The translations under genes were made by a program, and so were the position numbers. Shown here in pieces: positions 17,643 through 26,753 of a stretch of 55,598 bases of DNA. Where the stretch lies: assembly GCA_947460345.1 (NCBI GenBank), contig CANHGM010000021.1, positions 1 to 55,598 on the forward strand, read 5' to 3'. Positions within the stretch are counted from its first letter, which is position 1. Each line of letters opens with the position of its first letter. The notes under the pieces were generated by a model. The model was not told the origin of the DNA and did no database searches. It was given only the letters and a program-made list of their open reading frames with translations. Source of the DNA: Bacteroidota bacterium. GTDB taxonomy: Bacteria; Bacteroidota; Bacteroidia; UKL13-3.

Positions 17643-18380
17643 CTAAACGGCTACATCATCCTCAGGCTTTGAAAACATTGCCATAGCCACTGAAAGTAAA
17701 ATGTAAAAACACACTATATAAAACAAACCACTAAATTTAAACATTGCAAATAGCAAAGCACTGCCAATAACCAATATATATTTTGAACTGTTGTCTTTCC
17801 ATGAGAAATTTTTAAACTTGAGGGCTATAAAATGAAGGTTGTTTAGAGGCAACCAACAACATGCTGCTATAATTGCAATGATAGCATAAGGGCTGGTGAG
17901 TTTTTCAGCTAAAAAGCTATCTGTATCAGCTGCCATCCAAACCAAACCAACTATTATAAGGGCATTGGCAGGCGTTGGCAAACCAATAAAACCGTATGAT
18001 TGTTTGGTATCGTTGTTAAATTTAGCCAACCTATAAGCAGAAGCAATGGCGATTAAAAAACTTAAATAACCAACCCATTCTGGATTGCCCCAAGCCCAGT
18101 TGTCAAAATTGGCATGAGACGCTAATCCATATAACAACATAGAAGGAGCAACGCCAAAACTAACCATATCGGCCAACGAATCTAAGTCTTTGCCTATAAG
18201 ACTGTGAGCGTTTAAAAGCCTAGCAGCAAAGCCATCAAAAAAATCGAAAACCAAAGCAATCAATATAAAATAGGTGGCATCAGCTAAGTTGCCATTTAAT
18301 GCAAATTTGATAGATACACAGCCCATCAATAGATTTGAGAGGGTGATGATATTGGGTAACCAAGAAAGATATTTTTTCAT
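17643..18380 (-). CDS. pssA: CDP-diacylglycerol--serine O-phosphatidyltransferase
   Basis: Inner-membrane enzyme that makes phosphatidylserine from CDP-diacylglycerol and serine, leading to phosphatidylethanolamine. Starting at ATG 18380 gives MKKYLSWLPNIITLSNLL, the usual family opening; a longer frame upstream adds 16 unconvincing residues. The CDP-alcohol phosphatidyltransferase motif is complete: Asp46, Asp49-Gly50, Ala53-Arg54, Gly63, Asp67 and Asp71. Six to eight hydrophobic segments follow over the 245 residues. Next downstream on the same strand is the DUF3109 gene. Confidence 0.92.
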   Translation of the reverse strand: MKKYLSWLPNIITLSNLLMGCVSIKFALNGNLADATYFILIALVFDFFDGFAARLLNAHSLIGKDLDSLADMVSFGVAPSMLLYGLASHANFDNWAWGNPEWVGYLSFLIAIASAYRLAKFNNDTKQSYGFIGLPTPANALIIVGLVWMAADTDSFLAEKLTSPYAIIAIIAACCWLPLNNLHFIALKFKNFSWKDNSSKYILVIGSALLFAMFKFSGLFYIVCFYILLSVAMAMFSKPEDDVAV

Positions 18381-18455
18381 TGAATATAATTGAGTTGCGA
18401 AATTCACTTGCTTTAACGAGAAGACCAAACTAAAAAGTATGAAATGTTTAAAACA

Positions 18456-19346
18456 CTACCTTGTATCTTTAAAAAACTTTCCATTTTTAATTAATGCCAA
18501 ATGATCTCTTAATTTGGGTTTAAAAAACTCTGTAGGTTCTATATCAAATGCCTTTCTTAGTTTATTTATTTCTGTCATCAATAGTCTTCTGCTGCGACTA
18601 TAATAAAACCCAGCATGGTACAAAGGTGTGTAATGAAATATATAGGGCTCTCTGTGAATTTGTTCTTTAGTGAATTTGCATATACCTTGTTTAAGGTCTA
18701 AAACTAGGTGGCTATTGGCGTTATAAAAACTAAAATGATAATCGTTTTCAAAAGGTATGGCATGTATATTATTTTTTGACATGGCTATACCTAAAGCCAC
18801 TTGCTCGTTTAGTCCACCGTCGGCTTTTGGCAATTGGTGTGCATCTGCTTGGTGCATAATGCCTAGAGCTTCTTCTACTACTTTTTTTCCCTTGTGGTTA
18901 AATCTAAAAACACCTGCATTAAATATGGGTATATATAACAGATTCAGTTTCGTTAACCACTCTGGTATATTTTTACCCGCATATACACCAGTTTTCAAGT
19001 CTTCGCCTGGTACACAAAAATCTAAAACTGACAATGCAGTGTTTAGCTCAGCTGCATGACTAATAAGCAAACAGTCGCTATCAAAATAAATGGTGTCTTC
19101 GTAAGGCGTTTGCAAGGCACTGTATAATTTACCAATAAAATCATATAAGTTTTCATCGGGCAATATAATTACTTGGTCAAAAAAACGGGTATAATTTTTA
19201 TGTTGTATATATATATAGTTTTTTTTGTCAACTACAATACTTATGGGCGTGTGGTCACCTTTATACTTAAAAGACAAAGACAAACAAACTGCTTGTTCAG
19301 CATATATATGGTGCTTATAGGCAGCAGTTAAGTATCCTCTCTTCAA
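18456..19346 (-). CDS. Glycosyltransferase-like protein with DxD motif
   Basis: 296 residues. The N-terminal half reads as a GT-A nucleotide-sugar fold: an initial strand (RGYLTAAY), ISIVVDK, a helix, and IYFDSDCLLI containing Asp89-Ser90-Asp91, the usual metal/nucleotide-sugar motif of GT8-like enzymes; FNAGVFRFN and GLNEQVALGIAMS follow where such enzymes bind donor and acceptor. No membrane segment. The start appears to be TTG, six bases after the upstream DUF2059 gene stops; no upstream in-frame ATG is available without crossing that stop. Probable cytoplasmic sugar transfer to surface polysaccharide or lipid; substrate unknown. Confidence 0.6.
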   Translation of the reverse strand: MKRGYLTAAYKHHIYAEQAVCLSLSFKYKGDHTPISIVVDKKNYIYIQHKNYTRFFDQVIILPDENLYDFIGKLYSALQTPYEDTIYFDSDCLLISHAAELNTALSVLDFCVPGEDLKTGVYAGKNIPEWLTKLNLLYIPIFNAGVFRFNHKGKKVVEEALGIMHQADAHQLPKADGGLNEQVALGIAMSKNNIHAIPFENDYHFSFYNANSHLVLDLKQGICKFTKEQIHREPYIFHYTPLYHAGFYYSRSRRLLMTEINKLRKAFDIEPTEFFKPKLRDHLALIKNGKFFKDTR

Positions 19347-19352
19347 TAGAAA

Positions 19353-19829
19353 TTATTTTAAATTATAACCATCTTTCTCCAGCTTAGCCATCACTTTACC
19401 TGCCAATGCCCTACCCCATTCTTGGCCTATTTCCATAGACTCTGGTTGTACTTCGTTTTGTGCTTTTACAAAAGCCTTACCTGAAGGAGTATCCAAAAAT
19501 TTATTCAATTCTTTTAAATCAGCATATTTTAAGTGGTTCATATATACAGGAACCAAACGTTCAATCATGGTGTCTAATTCACTTGATAAAAACTCTTTCT
19601 CCATTTCGCTCCAGTATTTTTCAGGAACTTTATCGCCTAATGATTCTTTAAAATTACCCAACAATTGAGGTATCACCACTTTAAACATTCCTTTCATGTC
19701 CATTAATTCTACATATCTATAAAACTCTTTTTTATAAGTTTTTAAATCGACATTATTACCTTTAGGTGCTTGTGCGTTGGCTAAAGTAAATTGAATGAAA
19801 AGTAAAAATGTAATAGCTATTGCTTTCAT
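19353..19829 (-). CDS. Exported DUF2059 protein
   Basis: 158 residues, signal peptide MKAIAITFLLFIQFTLANAQ, then an all-helical domain: ELMDMKGMFKVVIPQLLGNF, LDTMIERLVPVYMNHL and LKELNKFLDTPSGKAFVKAQ, the last being the hallmark of DUF2059. Function unknown. It starts two bases after the TonB receptor gene stops, so the two are co-transcribed and perhaps coupled. Confidence 0.82.
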   Translation of the reverse strand: MKAIAITFLLFIQFTLANAQAPKGNNVDLKTYKKEFYRYVELMDMKGMFKVVIPQLLGNFKESLGDKVPEKYWSEMEKEFLSSELDTMIERLVPVYMNHLKYADLKELNKFLDTPSGKAFVKAQNEVQPESMEIGQEWGRALAGKVMAKLEKDGYNLK

Positions 19830-19831
19830 AT

Positions 19832-22072
19832 TTATTGTATGTTTAAATTGTATTGCAAAGTAAAGGCACGAGGACTTCCCATATTGCCTGCCATAAAAAT
19901 AAATTCTTTGTTTAAGAAATTCTTAATGACAAAAGAAAATTTACTTCTATCGTTATATTGATAGGCGATTCTAAAATCAAAAACTGTATATCCTTTATTG
20001 TGAGTTTCTCTATATTCTTTAACACCTGGTATTACTTGGTAAAAAATAGTATCAATTTTAATCATATTACTGTTGTACCTAGAGCTTATACCTATGGCTA
20101 TTTTTTTATACTTTATATCGATATTGGCTTTGAATGTATTTTTAAATCTATATTTCAATATATTTCCATTCTCAATTTGAGCTAAAGAGTCTTGATTTAA
20201 TCCGGTATATATGGGGTTGATATGAGTGAAACCGGTTAATATATCTAAAGTAATCTTATGGATAGTGCCTGTACCGGCTAGTGAAAATTCATAACCATTT
20301 ATCTGAGAATTCACAATATTGATGGGCTTAAAACCTAAGTATTTGCTATTAAAAATACCAGGTTGTGGTGGATAGTACCCAAAGGTAAAATCAATCATAT
20401 CGTTATAAGAAGTATTAAACTTTGCAAAATCTATATAACCTAACCATTTCTTAAATTTAATGCCTTGTTTTAAACCCACTTCCCAACTTTTACCTGTTTC
20501 TGATTTTATATCACTATTAGGCATCACATTAATTGCACCTGCACTGGTATTAGTGAACCGCTCAGCCATAGCCGGGAAACGGTAACCTGTACCCCAAGAA
20601 GCTCTTATATAAGTAGCTTTAAATACTTTTTGAGAAATTCCGAATCTATATACAGGCATGCTTTCTATAGGCAATGTATCGGCTTGGTTCCACTCTTTAC
20701 GAATGCCTAAAGACACATTAGTGTTTTTCCATTTCAAATCTGATTGTATATATAAACCGTAATTTTGAGATTGGTGCTGCCCATATATACTGTCAGATTT
20801 CACTTTTTGGTGATTGCTCACAGCCCCACCAATCATGGTAGCTTTAAGAGATTTAATTGTAAAAGTTTTTTGAAGTTGATACTCAAAATAACTGAGTTTG
20901 CACCAAGCATTTTGGCCATTATTGGTTAGGTTGTTATTGTCTGTTATATATATTCTTCCTAACAAACTTTGCTTCCAACCTTTCTTACTTATATATATAA
21001 TTCTTGGATCAAGTGTATATCTATTGTTGTGGTACTGGCTAATGCTTCCAACAGCAGGCCACAAAGCACTATCAGCATTTCGCCAATACAAAAAATTACC
21101 AAAGTCTGATTGAAAAAAAGCAGCAGAAATTTTAGATTCAAAGCCTTTCAATTTAGTAGGCTTATATCTTAAACTACCAGTCACCCTTTTGTTTATAAAG
21201 TTCTCTGTAACCCTATACCCTTGATCGTTTAGGTAATATGCACCAATAGTAAAATCAATAGACTTATATTTTTGAGCATGGAAAAAACTGAGCCCATTGC
21301 TGCCTCTTGTACCACTCCAAAACTTTTGGTTGATATTATAAGGGTTGTCATACTTTCCATTAAATACTTGCAGTTTGGTCATTGGTTTTGTTGGTGCTTC
21401 AGCTGTTTTTAAATGAATAATTCCATTTAAGGCACCTGAACCATAAAGGGCTGAAGAAGCACCTTTGATGACTTCAATTCTTTCAATATTCTCGAGCGGA
21501 ATAGCATCCCATTTGATATCATTGGCATCGGCACTGATCATTGGTAACCCATCAACCAACATTAATACCCTGCTGCCTGCACCATAACTAAAACCACTTC
21601 CCCCTCTTATATTGGCTTGGCCATTGATAATGTTCACGCCAGGTATATTGTCTACAGCAGCATCTAGTTTTACGGTATTGTTATTTTCAATTAATTTTTC
21701 AGGTTTTAATATATCTATAGAGACTGTCACTTCACCTATCTTTTGTTCACGCTTACCCGCTGAAAGCACCACTTGGTCTAGGGCTTGTATTTGTGGTTGC
21801 ATATATATAATAGTAGGTAAAGCTTCAGCTACAAAAGTGACAGATATATAGTTTACATGTTTACAAACAATACTTTCTTTGCCATCTATCTTAATATTAA
21901 AATTACCATCAGCATTGGTAGTATATAATAATTTTTTTTGGTTATAAAATCTAGCACCAACAATGGGCAAACTATCATCAGCTGAAAGAACTTTTCCAAT
22001 AAATGTTTGTGAAAATATAGTTGAATGATATATGCACAAAAAAAAGAAAAAATATATACTTTTAAACTGCAT
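19832..22072 (-). CDS. TonB-dependent outer-membrane receptor
   Basis: 746 residues. Signal peptide ending STIFSQ, then a CarboxypepD_reg-like beta domain (GKVLSADDSLPIVGARFYNQ) to about residue 95, a plug (VDNIPGVNIINGQANIRGGS, RVLMLVDGLPM, ENIERIEVIKGASSALYGSG) and a 22-strand barrel ending FTLQYNLNIQ with an aromatic second last strand. The plug resembles BtuB and siderophore receptors. The ligand cannot be read from sequence, and I found no cobalamin riboswitch upstream. It follows the Fic-like regulator gene by 25 bases and precedes DUF2059 by 2, so the regulator may control it. Confidence 0.9.
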   Translation of the reverse strand: MQFKSIYFFFFLCIYHSTIFSQTFIGKVLSADDSLPIVGARFYNQKKLLYTTNADGNFNIKIDGKESIVCKHVNYISVTFVAEALPTIIYMQPQIQALDQVVLSAGKREQKIGEVTVSIDILKPEKLIENNNTVKLDAAVDNIPGVNIINGQANIRGGSGFSYGAGSRVLMLVDGLPMISADANDIKWDAIPLENIERIEVIKGASSALYGSGALNGIIHLKTAEAPTKPMTKLQVFNGKYDNPYNINQKFWSGTRGSNGLSFFHAQKYKSIDFTIGAYYLNDQGYRVTENFINKRVTGSLRYKPTKLKGFESKISAAFFQSDFGNFLYWRNADSALWPAVGSISQYHNNRYTLDPRIIYISKKGWKQSLLGRIYITDNNNLTNNGQNAWCKLSYFEYQLQKTFTIKSLKATMIGGAVSNHQKVKSDSIYGQHQSQNYGLYIQSDLKWKNTNVSLGIRKEWNQADTLPIESMPVYRFGISQKVFKATYIRASWGTGYRFPAMAERFTNTSAGAINVMPNSDIKSETGKSWEVGLKQGIKFKKWLGYIDFAKFNTSYNDMIDFTFGYYPPQPGIFNSKYLGFKPINIVNSQINGYEFSLAGTGTIHKITLDILTGFTHINPIYTGLNQDSLAQIENGNILKYRFKNTFKANIDIKYKKIAIGISSRYNSNMIKIDTIFYQVIPGVKEYRETHNKGYTVFDFRIAYQYNDRSKFSFVIKNFLNKEFIFMAGNMGSPRAFTLQYNLNIQ

Positions 22073-22097
22073 ATATGGATTGATTATTTAATAACCT

Positions 22098-23243
22098 TTA
22101 TATTTTTGATTGGTATTTTAAAAGTTTATGAGGAAACTTATTCTGTAAAGGAATAGTATATTTTAATCCCCTACCCTCACCAACTACTTTTACCAAACCC
22201 ATCTCTTCAAATTCAGCAAAATCTCTTTGAATGGTCTTGCGATTTACTTCATACTTATCGTATAAATCTTTGGTTTGCAATACACCTGTTTTATATAATT
22301 CGTTAATAAGTGATACTTGTCTTTCGTTTAAAGATTCTATAGCATCAGTTTTAAGTAAGTATCCCATTTCAAAAACATAATTTACAATGTTTTTAAGCTG
22401 TGGCGATAATTTATCAAACTCTGACCTGCTTTTAAAATGGTTATGCAATCTATCTTGAAGATATGATAAATTCTTTGAATATATATCTAAACCCCAATTG
22501 ACAAACGAAGTAAAATCTATTTGTGTTTTGGTGTCAACTTGTTTTATTTGTTGTTTTAACTGGTTTTGAAACTGAACATATACTTCTTTGTTTTCGAAAA
22601 TGGCTTTCTCTGTAATTAGCAGTCCACCTAAGGTCATGTTGTGTTTCATTAACCAATAAAACTGAAGGATACGGGCTAGTTTAGGGTTGGTAACACCAAA
22701 TGGTCCATTAACCAAAACAAAGCCATGTAACATCCACGATTGAACCAATGGAGAATATTGAGTATCTTCGTTTAACCATTGCACAAAAGCTGCAATACCA
22801 GAGTCATATAATGCTGAAAGGTCTACCCCTCTAAATTCATATATCTGGCTGGTGAATAAATCAAGTGTTTTGTTGACACCCGGATATGCAAAAAACAAAC
22901 GCTGCATATCATGTATCATATATACATCTAAGGGTTTGTTCACTCTGTTAAACAGAAACATTTCAGCTTGATAATAGCCATAAATTTCTTGTTCAAATCT
23001 TTCGAGTGGTTGTTTAACGTTGTTTACAATAAGTCTCACGTTTTCAAAATCGTAATCTATTCCTTCAAGAGCTGTTGCGTAATGAACTCGAAACAAAGCT
23101 GAGGTAAGTCTCTCTTCGTTTATCAGGTCGCTGTTTAACTGAATAAAATTATATATAGAAACCAATTTGGAATATTGAGCAATTGTTTCATCTATTTTAG
23201 GAGACAATTGACAAACAGGTTCATATACTTTTTCAAGTAACAT
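22098..23243 (-). CDS. Fic-fold protein with lost catalytic motif and C-terminal winged helix
   Basis: 381 residues. The N-terminal region (ALFRVHYATALEGIDYDFENVRLI) matches the Fic_N helix with its SxxxEG-type motif. The core that should read HPFxxGNGRxxR reads VNGPFGVTNPKLAR (178-191): the histidine before PF is Gly180, the acidic residue is Val, the second Gly is Pro and the first Arg is Lys, so AMP transfer is unlikely. Residues 303-365 form a DeoR-like winged helix (LNERQVSLINELYKTGVLQT, then KYEVNRKTIQRDFAEFEEMG). Predicted role: DNA-binding regulator using a dead Fic domain as sensor or dimer module. It heads a minus-strand operon with a TonB receptor. Its promoter leaves almost no leader. 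Confidence 0.75.
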   Translation of the reverse strand: MLLEKVYEPVCQLSPKIDETIAQYSKLVSIYNFIQLNSDLINEERLTSALFRVHYATALEGIDYDFENVRLIVNNVKQPLERFEQEIYGYYQAEMFLFNRVNKPLDVYMIHDMQRLFFAYPGVNKTLDLFTSQIYEFRGVDLSALYDSGIAAFVQWLNEDTQYSPLVQSWMLHGFVLVNGPFGVTNPKLARILQFYWLMKHNMTLGGLLITEKAIFENKEVYVQFQNQLKQQIKQVDTKTQIDFTSFVNWGLDIYSKNLSYLQDRLHNHFKSRSEFDKLSPQLKNIVNYVFEMGYLLKTDAIESLNERQVSLINELYKTGVLQTKDLYDKYEVNRKTIQRDFAEFEEMGLVKVVGEGRGLKYTIPLQNKFPHKLLKYQSKI

Positions 23244-23247
23244 ACTG

Positions 23248-23255
23248 CGAATATA
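23248..23255 (-). promoter_or_regulatory. -7-like element of the Fic-like gene (TATATTCG)
   Basis: TATATTCG on the minus strand ends five bases before the ATG. It is the same octamer found before dsbD and before the TonB receptor gene starting at 52795. Confidence 0.45.
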
Positions 23256-23377
23256 TAATACATGCTACAACATTACACAATCAAGGTGTTTGAAGCTTTG
23301 CAGTTATTCACATTTGCACACTTTTTACACATCCATTTCATATAGTTTTTGTTTGTAAATATTGAGAAAAGATGATG

Positions 23378-23391
23378 TTGCACATGTGCAA
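23378..23391. promoter_or_regulatory. Perfect 14-base palindrome, probable operator
   Basis: TTGCACATGTGCAA is a perfect palindrome and GC-richer than its surroundings. A half-site TTGCACA occurs at 23314-23320, 64 bases away. The pair lies between divergent genes, one of which encodes a winged-helix protein, so autoregulation is a reasonable guess. Confidence 0.5.
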
Positions 23392-23531
23392 AACTTTATT
23401 GGATATAAAATGACAATTAACTGCAAATAGATTTAATCAAATTAGGCAATATATACCAAGTAAAACTAAAAAAACCATAAGTAATTATACTTAATCTGTA
23501 AAAAAACTTAAAAAACTACTTTAATAAGTTT

Positions 23532-23539
23532 TATATTTG
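23532..23539 (+). promoter_or_regulatory. -7 element of the T9SS cargo gene
   Basis: TATATTTG, perfect to TAnnTTTG, 17 bases before the ATG at 23557. No clear -33 TTTG was found. Confidence 0.55.
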
Positions 23540-23556
23540 TTTATCAAATATACACC

Positions 23557-25329
23557 ATGAAAAAAATATTTAATCTTATATATATATTGCTTAGCTGCAG
23601 TACATATACATTTTCTCAAAGCTTAGATTACAGTGTGGGTATAGGAAGCAATATGCAACTAAAACCTTACAAGAAAGTGATGGGAATTGATACAATTAAT
23701 GGTGTTGTTTCATTTTCAAATCAGTATTTTGACCATTATTCATTTGAAGGTCATTTAGGAACTCCAGGGTATAGTGAAGATGGTTATGAGCAAGTATCTT
23801 ATGATGAAATCAGTAAAAAATATTCATCCTCTCAACAATTTGGTTTAGATTTAAAAGGTGGATCAATAGGAATTGAAGATGTATTTTCAATTATCTTAAA
23901 TAGAAGTAGGACTTATTTATTTTTCAGTTATTCAAAAGACTTTATTTGTAGAAAAGATACCTTTATAAAAAATTATCCAGATGTTAGATTTAAAGATATT
24001 GGAATTGCATATTTTAATGACTTTGTAAACAACTGGGTAATTTTTACCAAAAAAAGTTTAAGTGGGACAGATGAACAAATTAAATCTATAGCAATGGATG
24101 AGCAAGAGAATATGTATATATTGGGAGAGTATGGTCGTCCTTTTTTTCAGATGGATAGTTTACAGTTGAAGGCTATTACATCTGCAGACCATCAAGATTA
24201 TAATGATTTTAAAAATTTTTTCTTAATAAGCTTAGATAAAAATGGGAACATGCGTTGGGGTAAAAAACTTTGGGTTGGAGAAGGTAGTTTAAGAAACCTC
24301 ACTTATAATAAAGACTATGGACTTATGCTATCTATATATAATGGCACCTATATTGATAGCTTTGTGTATGATACTAAGTGGTATACACACAAGAAACCAA
24401 TATACCCCACCCTCAACAACTATTTAATGTTTATAGATACAAACGGCTCTTTATATAACTATCACATAACATTAAACAAAAAAAATTCAACAACAGAGAG
24501 AAGTGTTATTCTCCATGCCCATATACCCCATACCGCAAGCAATTATGTAATATCTGCATATAAAGATGATATAAAAGTAGGAAATGACAGTGTAATATGC
24601 AAACGAAATATTTCTGGATTTTATCAAAAATGTTTTTATATGTGTAAGGTAAACAAAGACAATATACAATACGCCAAACCATTAAATTTTGACATGTGGC
24701 ATTACAAACCTGGAAGTTTAGATTATGCCATACAAATAGAAGACTTAAAAGCTGACACTGCTGGCAATTTTTATATACTGGGTACATTTGGCGATAGCCT
24801 AAGAATAGGCAAGCAAATAGTTGCCCCTTACAGCAAGCAAGATGTGTTTTTAGCTGCCTTTGATAGCAATGCTCAGTTACTTTGGTTGCAAACTGGCCAT
24901 GGCGTCAAAAACGATAGCAGTTTTGCCTCTTCTATGGTGGTATGGCGTAATCAAGTTACGATAAATGGATATGTAACAGATAGTTTTTATTGGGAAAATC
25001 AATTCAAAGACAATGAAAAATATAGGCATATGTTTATTGCTAGGTTTGAGACACACCATACCGGGGTGGATATGCTTAATACATTAGACGACATGGCTGT
25101 ACTTGAAGTGTACCCAAATCCTACTCAAGATATACTCAATATTGTAATGGAACACAACGGTAAAACTAGCATCAAACTATATGACATCAGCGGCAAAGAG
25201 GTAATGTATATACAAACTAACAAAACTTATCAAACCAATATAGATATTTCTGCTCTACCTTCAGGTATGTATTATCTTAAAGCAGAAGGCGACACTTGGC
25301 AAGCTGGGAAAAAAATAATGAAGAGATAA
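23557..25329 (+). CDS. T9SS-secreted protein with C-terminal sorting domain
   Basis: 590 residues: signal peptide MKKIFNLIYILLSCSTYTFSQ, a long beta-rich middle and a type A sorting domain in the last about 75 residues (LEVYPNPTQDILNIVMEHNG ... LPSGMYYLKAEGD, ending KKIMKR). The middle contains repeated segments of the type D-x-x-G-N-[MF]-x-[WY] (MDEQENMYILGEYG, DKNGNMRWGKKLW, DTAGNFYILGTFGD, DSNAQLLWLQTGHG), a pattern common in beta-propeller-like secreted proteins. Substrate unknown. It is transcribed alone and converges on the OmpA-family gene. Surface attachment or release through T9SS is inferred from the sorting domain. Confidence 0.85.
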   Translation: MKKIFNLIYILLSCSTYTFSQSLDYSVGIGSNMQLKPYKKVMGIDTINGVVSFSNQYFDHYSFEGHLGTPGYSEDGYEQVSYDEISKKYSSSQQFGLDLKGGSIGIEDVFSIILNRSRTYLFFSYSKDFICRKDTFIKNYPDVRFKDIGIAYFNDFVNNWVIFTKKSLSGTDEQIKSIAMDEQENMYILGEYGRPFFQMDSLQLKAITSADHQDYNDFKNFFLISLDKNGNMRWGKKLWVGEGSLRNLTYNKDYGLMLSIYNGTYIDSFVYDTKWYTHKKPIYPTLNNYLMFIDTNGSLYNYHITLNKKNSTTERSVILHAHIPHTASNYVISAYKDDIKVGNDSVICKRNISGFYQKCFYMCKVNKDNIQYAKPLNFDMWHYKPGSLDYAIQIEDLKADTAGNFYILGTFGDSLRIGKQIVAPYSKQDVFLAAFDSNAQLLWLQTGHGVKNDSSFASSMVVWRNQVTINGYVTDSFYWENQFKDNEKYRHMFIARFETHHTGVDMLNTLDDMAVLEVYPNPTQDILNIVMEHNGKTSIKLYDISGKEVMYIQTNKTYQTNIDISALPSGMYYLKAEGDTWQAGKKIMKR

Positions 25330-25342
25330 TATATATATATTT

Positions 25343-26560
25343 TTAAAACTTCACCACCTCAACTTCCACTCTTCTATTGGCCTCCATCTCTACTTCGTTA
25401 TTAGGATTAGGGAATAGCATTTTTTTGCATCCAAAACCAATAGTAGAAAGTCTGCTTTTGTCTATATGATGACTTATTAAAAAATCATATATAGTTTTGG
25501 CTCTATCGTCAGATAAAGTTTGACTAAATACTTCTCCTTTTGTACAACCGTTTATATGGCCGCAAATTCTTATTTCGAGTTTATTATTTTGCTGCATCAA
25601 CAACAATAATTTCATCATGACTGGCACTGAAGTAGGCAATACCACAGCTTGGTCTCCATAAAAATTAATGTGTTGCATTTGGTAGGTTTTTCCTGCTTCA
25701 AGTTCTGACATTTGTGTGTTAATCTTAACCTCTTTACTAGAAGTCAATTCTGCACTATTCAATGTTTGACTGTTAAAGAAAAAATGGCCATTATAAAAAA
25801 ACATAGAATAATTGGCTTTGCCTGACACTGGTACTTTTAGTTCATATATACCGCTATCATTTGCTGTTGTTTTTGCTATAACTTCACTGGTAGCGTCATT
25901 AATAATTGACACATCGGCTGCAATGCCATTCTTGTTTTCTGAATCAATGATTTTACCTGTTATTTTTACTTCTCTGCTTAGTTCAAATATAAGTTTAAAA
26001 CCTTTACCATTGCTGGTGTTGTTATCAATATATAGCAACCAAACATCACCTTTATTTACATTAATAGGTTTTACAAATTGCTTGCCTGGCCCTTCAGTTA
26101 CTGATGCATTTTCACTTTCAAACATCATTCCTGTGATTCCCCCGTTTTGCGGCGTATTTCTACTTAAACAAGACACTTCAGGTTTTACCAGTCCTGTATA
26201 TATATCTTGTTGAATGGTTGTTTTGTTAGATACTTTAAAAAATGCAAAATCATAATCGTTCAGCGAATCCAATGGCTTGAGTTTAAAAGTGAGTATAGCG
26301 GTATAAGGAATTTCAACATAATACCAAGCACTGTGTTTTTCTTTAGAAATTAAATAAGGAAATTTTTTATTTTCATTAGCGTAATCTTTAATATCACCAG
26401 CATTCAGTGGAGAGTTTGAGCACACATATTTTTTTTGTTTGCTTAATTGTATAGTTATGGCGTCTTTTATATCAGAAGCAAACCCTACTGGCTGGTATTC
26501 TTGAGCTATAGCTATAGTTGAAATGGCTATCAGAAAAATAGCAAAAATCCAATTTTTCAT
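25343..26560 (-). CDS. OmpA-family outer-membrane protein
   Basis: 405 residues from ATG 26560, which begins a signal peptide (MKNWIFAIFLIAISTIAIAQ); the frame extends 15 codons upstream without support. The middle includes a carboxypeptidase-like beta domain (KITGKIIDSENKNGIAADVS). The C-terminal about 110 residues form the OmpA peptidoglycan-binding domain: VPVMMKLLLLMQQNNKLEIR, ICGHINGC, LSDDRAKTIYDFLISHHIDK, LSTIGFGCKKML and NRRVEVEV. Probable role: linking outer membrane to peptidoglycan. An internal cysteine pair (GCTKG and GFGCKK) within the OmpA domain is somewhat unusual. Confidence 0.88.
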   Translation of the reverse strand: MKNWIFAIFLIAISTIAIAQEYQPVGFASDIKDAITIQLSKQKKYVCSNSPLNAGDIKDYANENKKFPYLISKEKHSAWYYVEIPYTAILTFKLKPLDSLNDYDFAFFKVSNKTTIQQDIYTGLVKPEVSCLSRNTPQNGGITGMMFESENASVTEGPGKQFVKPINVNKGDVWLLYIDNNTSNGKGFKLIFELSREVKITGKIIDSENKNGIAADVSIINDATSEVIAKTTANDSGIYELKVPVSGKANYSMFFYNGHFFFNSQTLNSAELTSSKEVKINTQMSELEAGKTYQMQHINFYGDQAVVLPTSVPVMMKLLLLMQQNNKLEIRICGHINGCTKGEVFSQTLSDDRAKTIYDFLISHHIDKSRLSTIGFGCKKMLFPNPNNEVEMEANRRVEVEVVKF

Positions 26561-26698
26561 TTTATATACGTTTGGTAAACAATTATAACCAATAATCCTA
26601 TGCAATATTGTTTAAGAAATTTTTTGAGATTAGCTATTCAATCTTAAAATGCAATTAATAGAAGTTTTTACAAAAAAAAGATTTAAAAAAACTATGGG

Positions 26699-26723
26699 AA
26701 TTCATATATATGAATTAACTTTG
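26699..26723 (+). promoter_or_regulatory. Promoter with 18-base palindrome abutting the -7 element
   Basis: AATTCATATATATGAATT (26699-26716) is a perfect palindrome whose last base begins TAACTTTG (26716-26723), a TAnnTTTG element. A protein bound there would occupy the spacer of the promoter. Because TATATA runs are very common in this DNA, the central part may be background; the AATTC/GAATT arms are what make it notable. Confidence 0.5.
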
Positions 26724-26753
26724 TGTTTCAAATTTTAATAAATCAAGATTCAA

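Larger units (their letters stand above)
23244..23556. other. 313-base divergent intergenic region
   Basis: Separates the Fic-like regulator gene from a T9SS cargo gene. It holds one promoter at each edge, a 14-base palindrome at 23378-23391 with a matching half-site at 23314-23320, and AT-rich sequence without an open frame or RNA gene that I can see. Confidence 0.6.

Noticed and set aside
22073-22097. Cobalamin or other riboswitch upstream of the TonB receptor
   Set aside because: Only 25 bases separate it from the preceding gene, leaving no room, and no conserved B12-box sequence was seen near the other receptors either.
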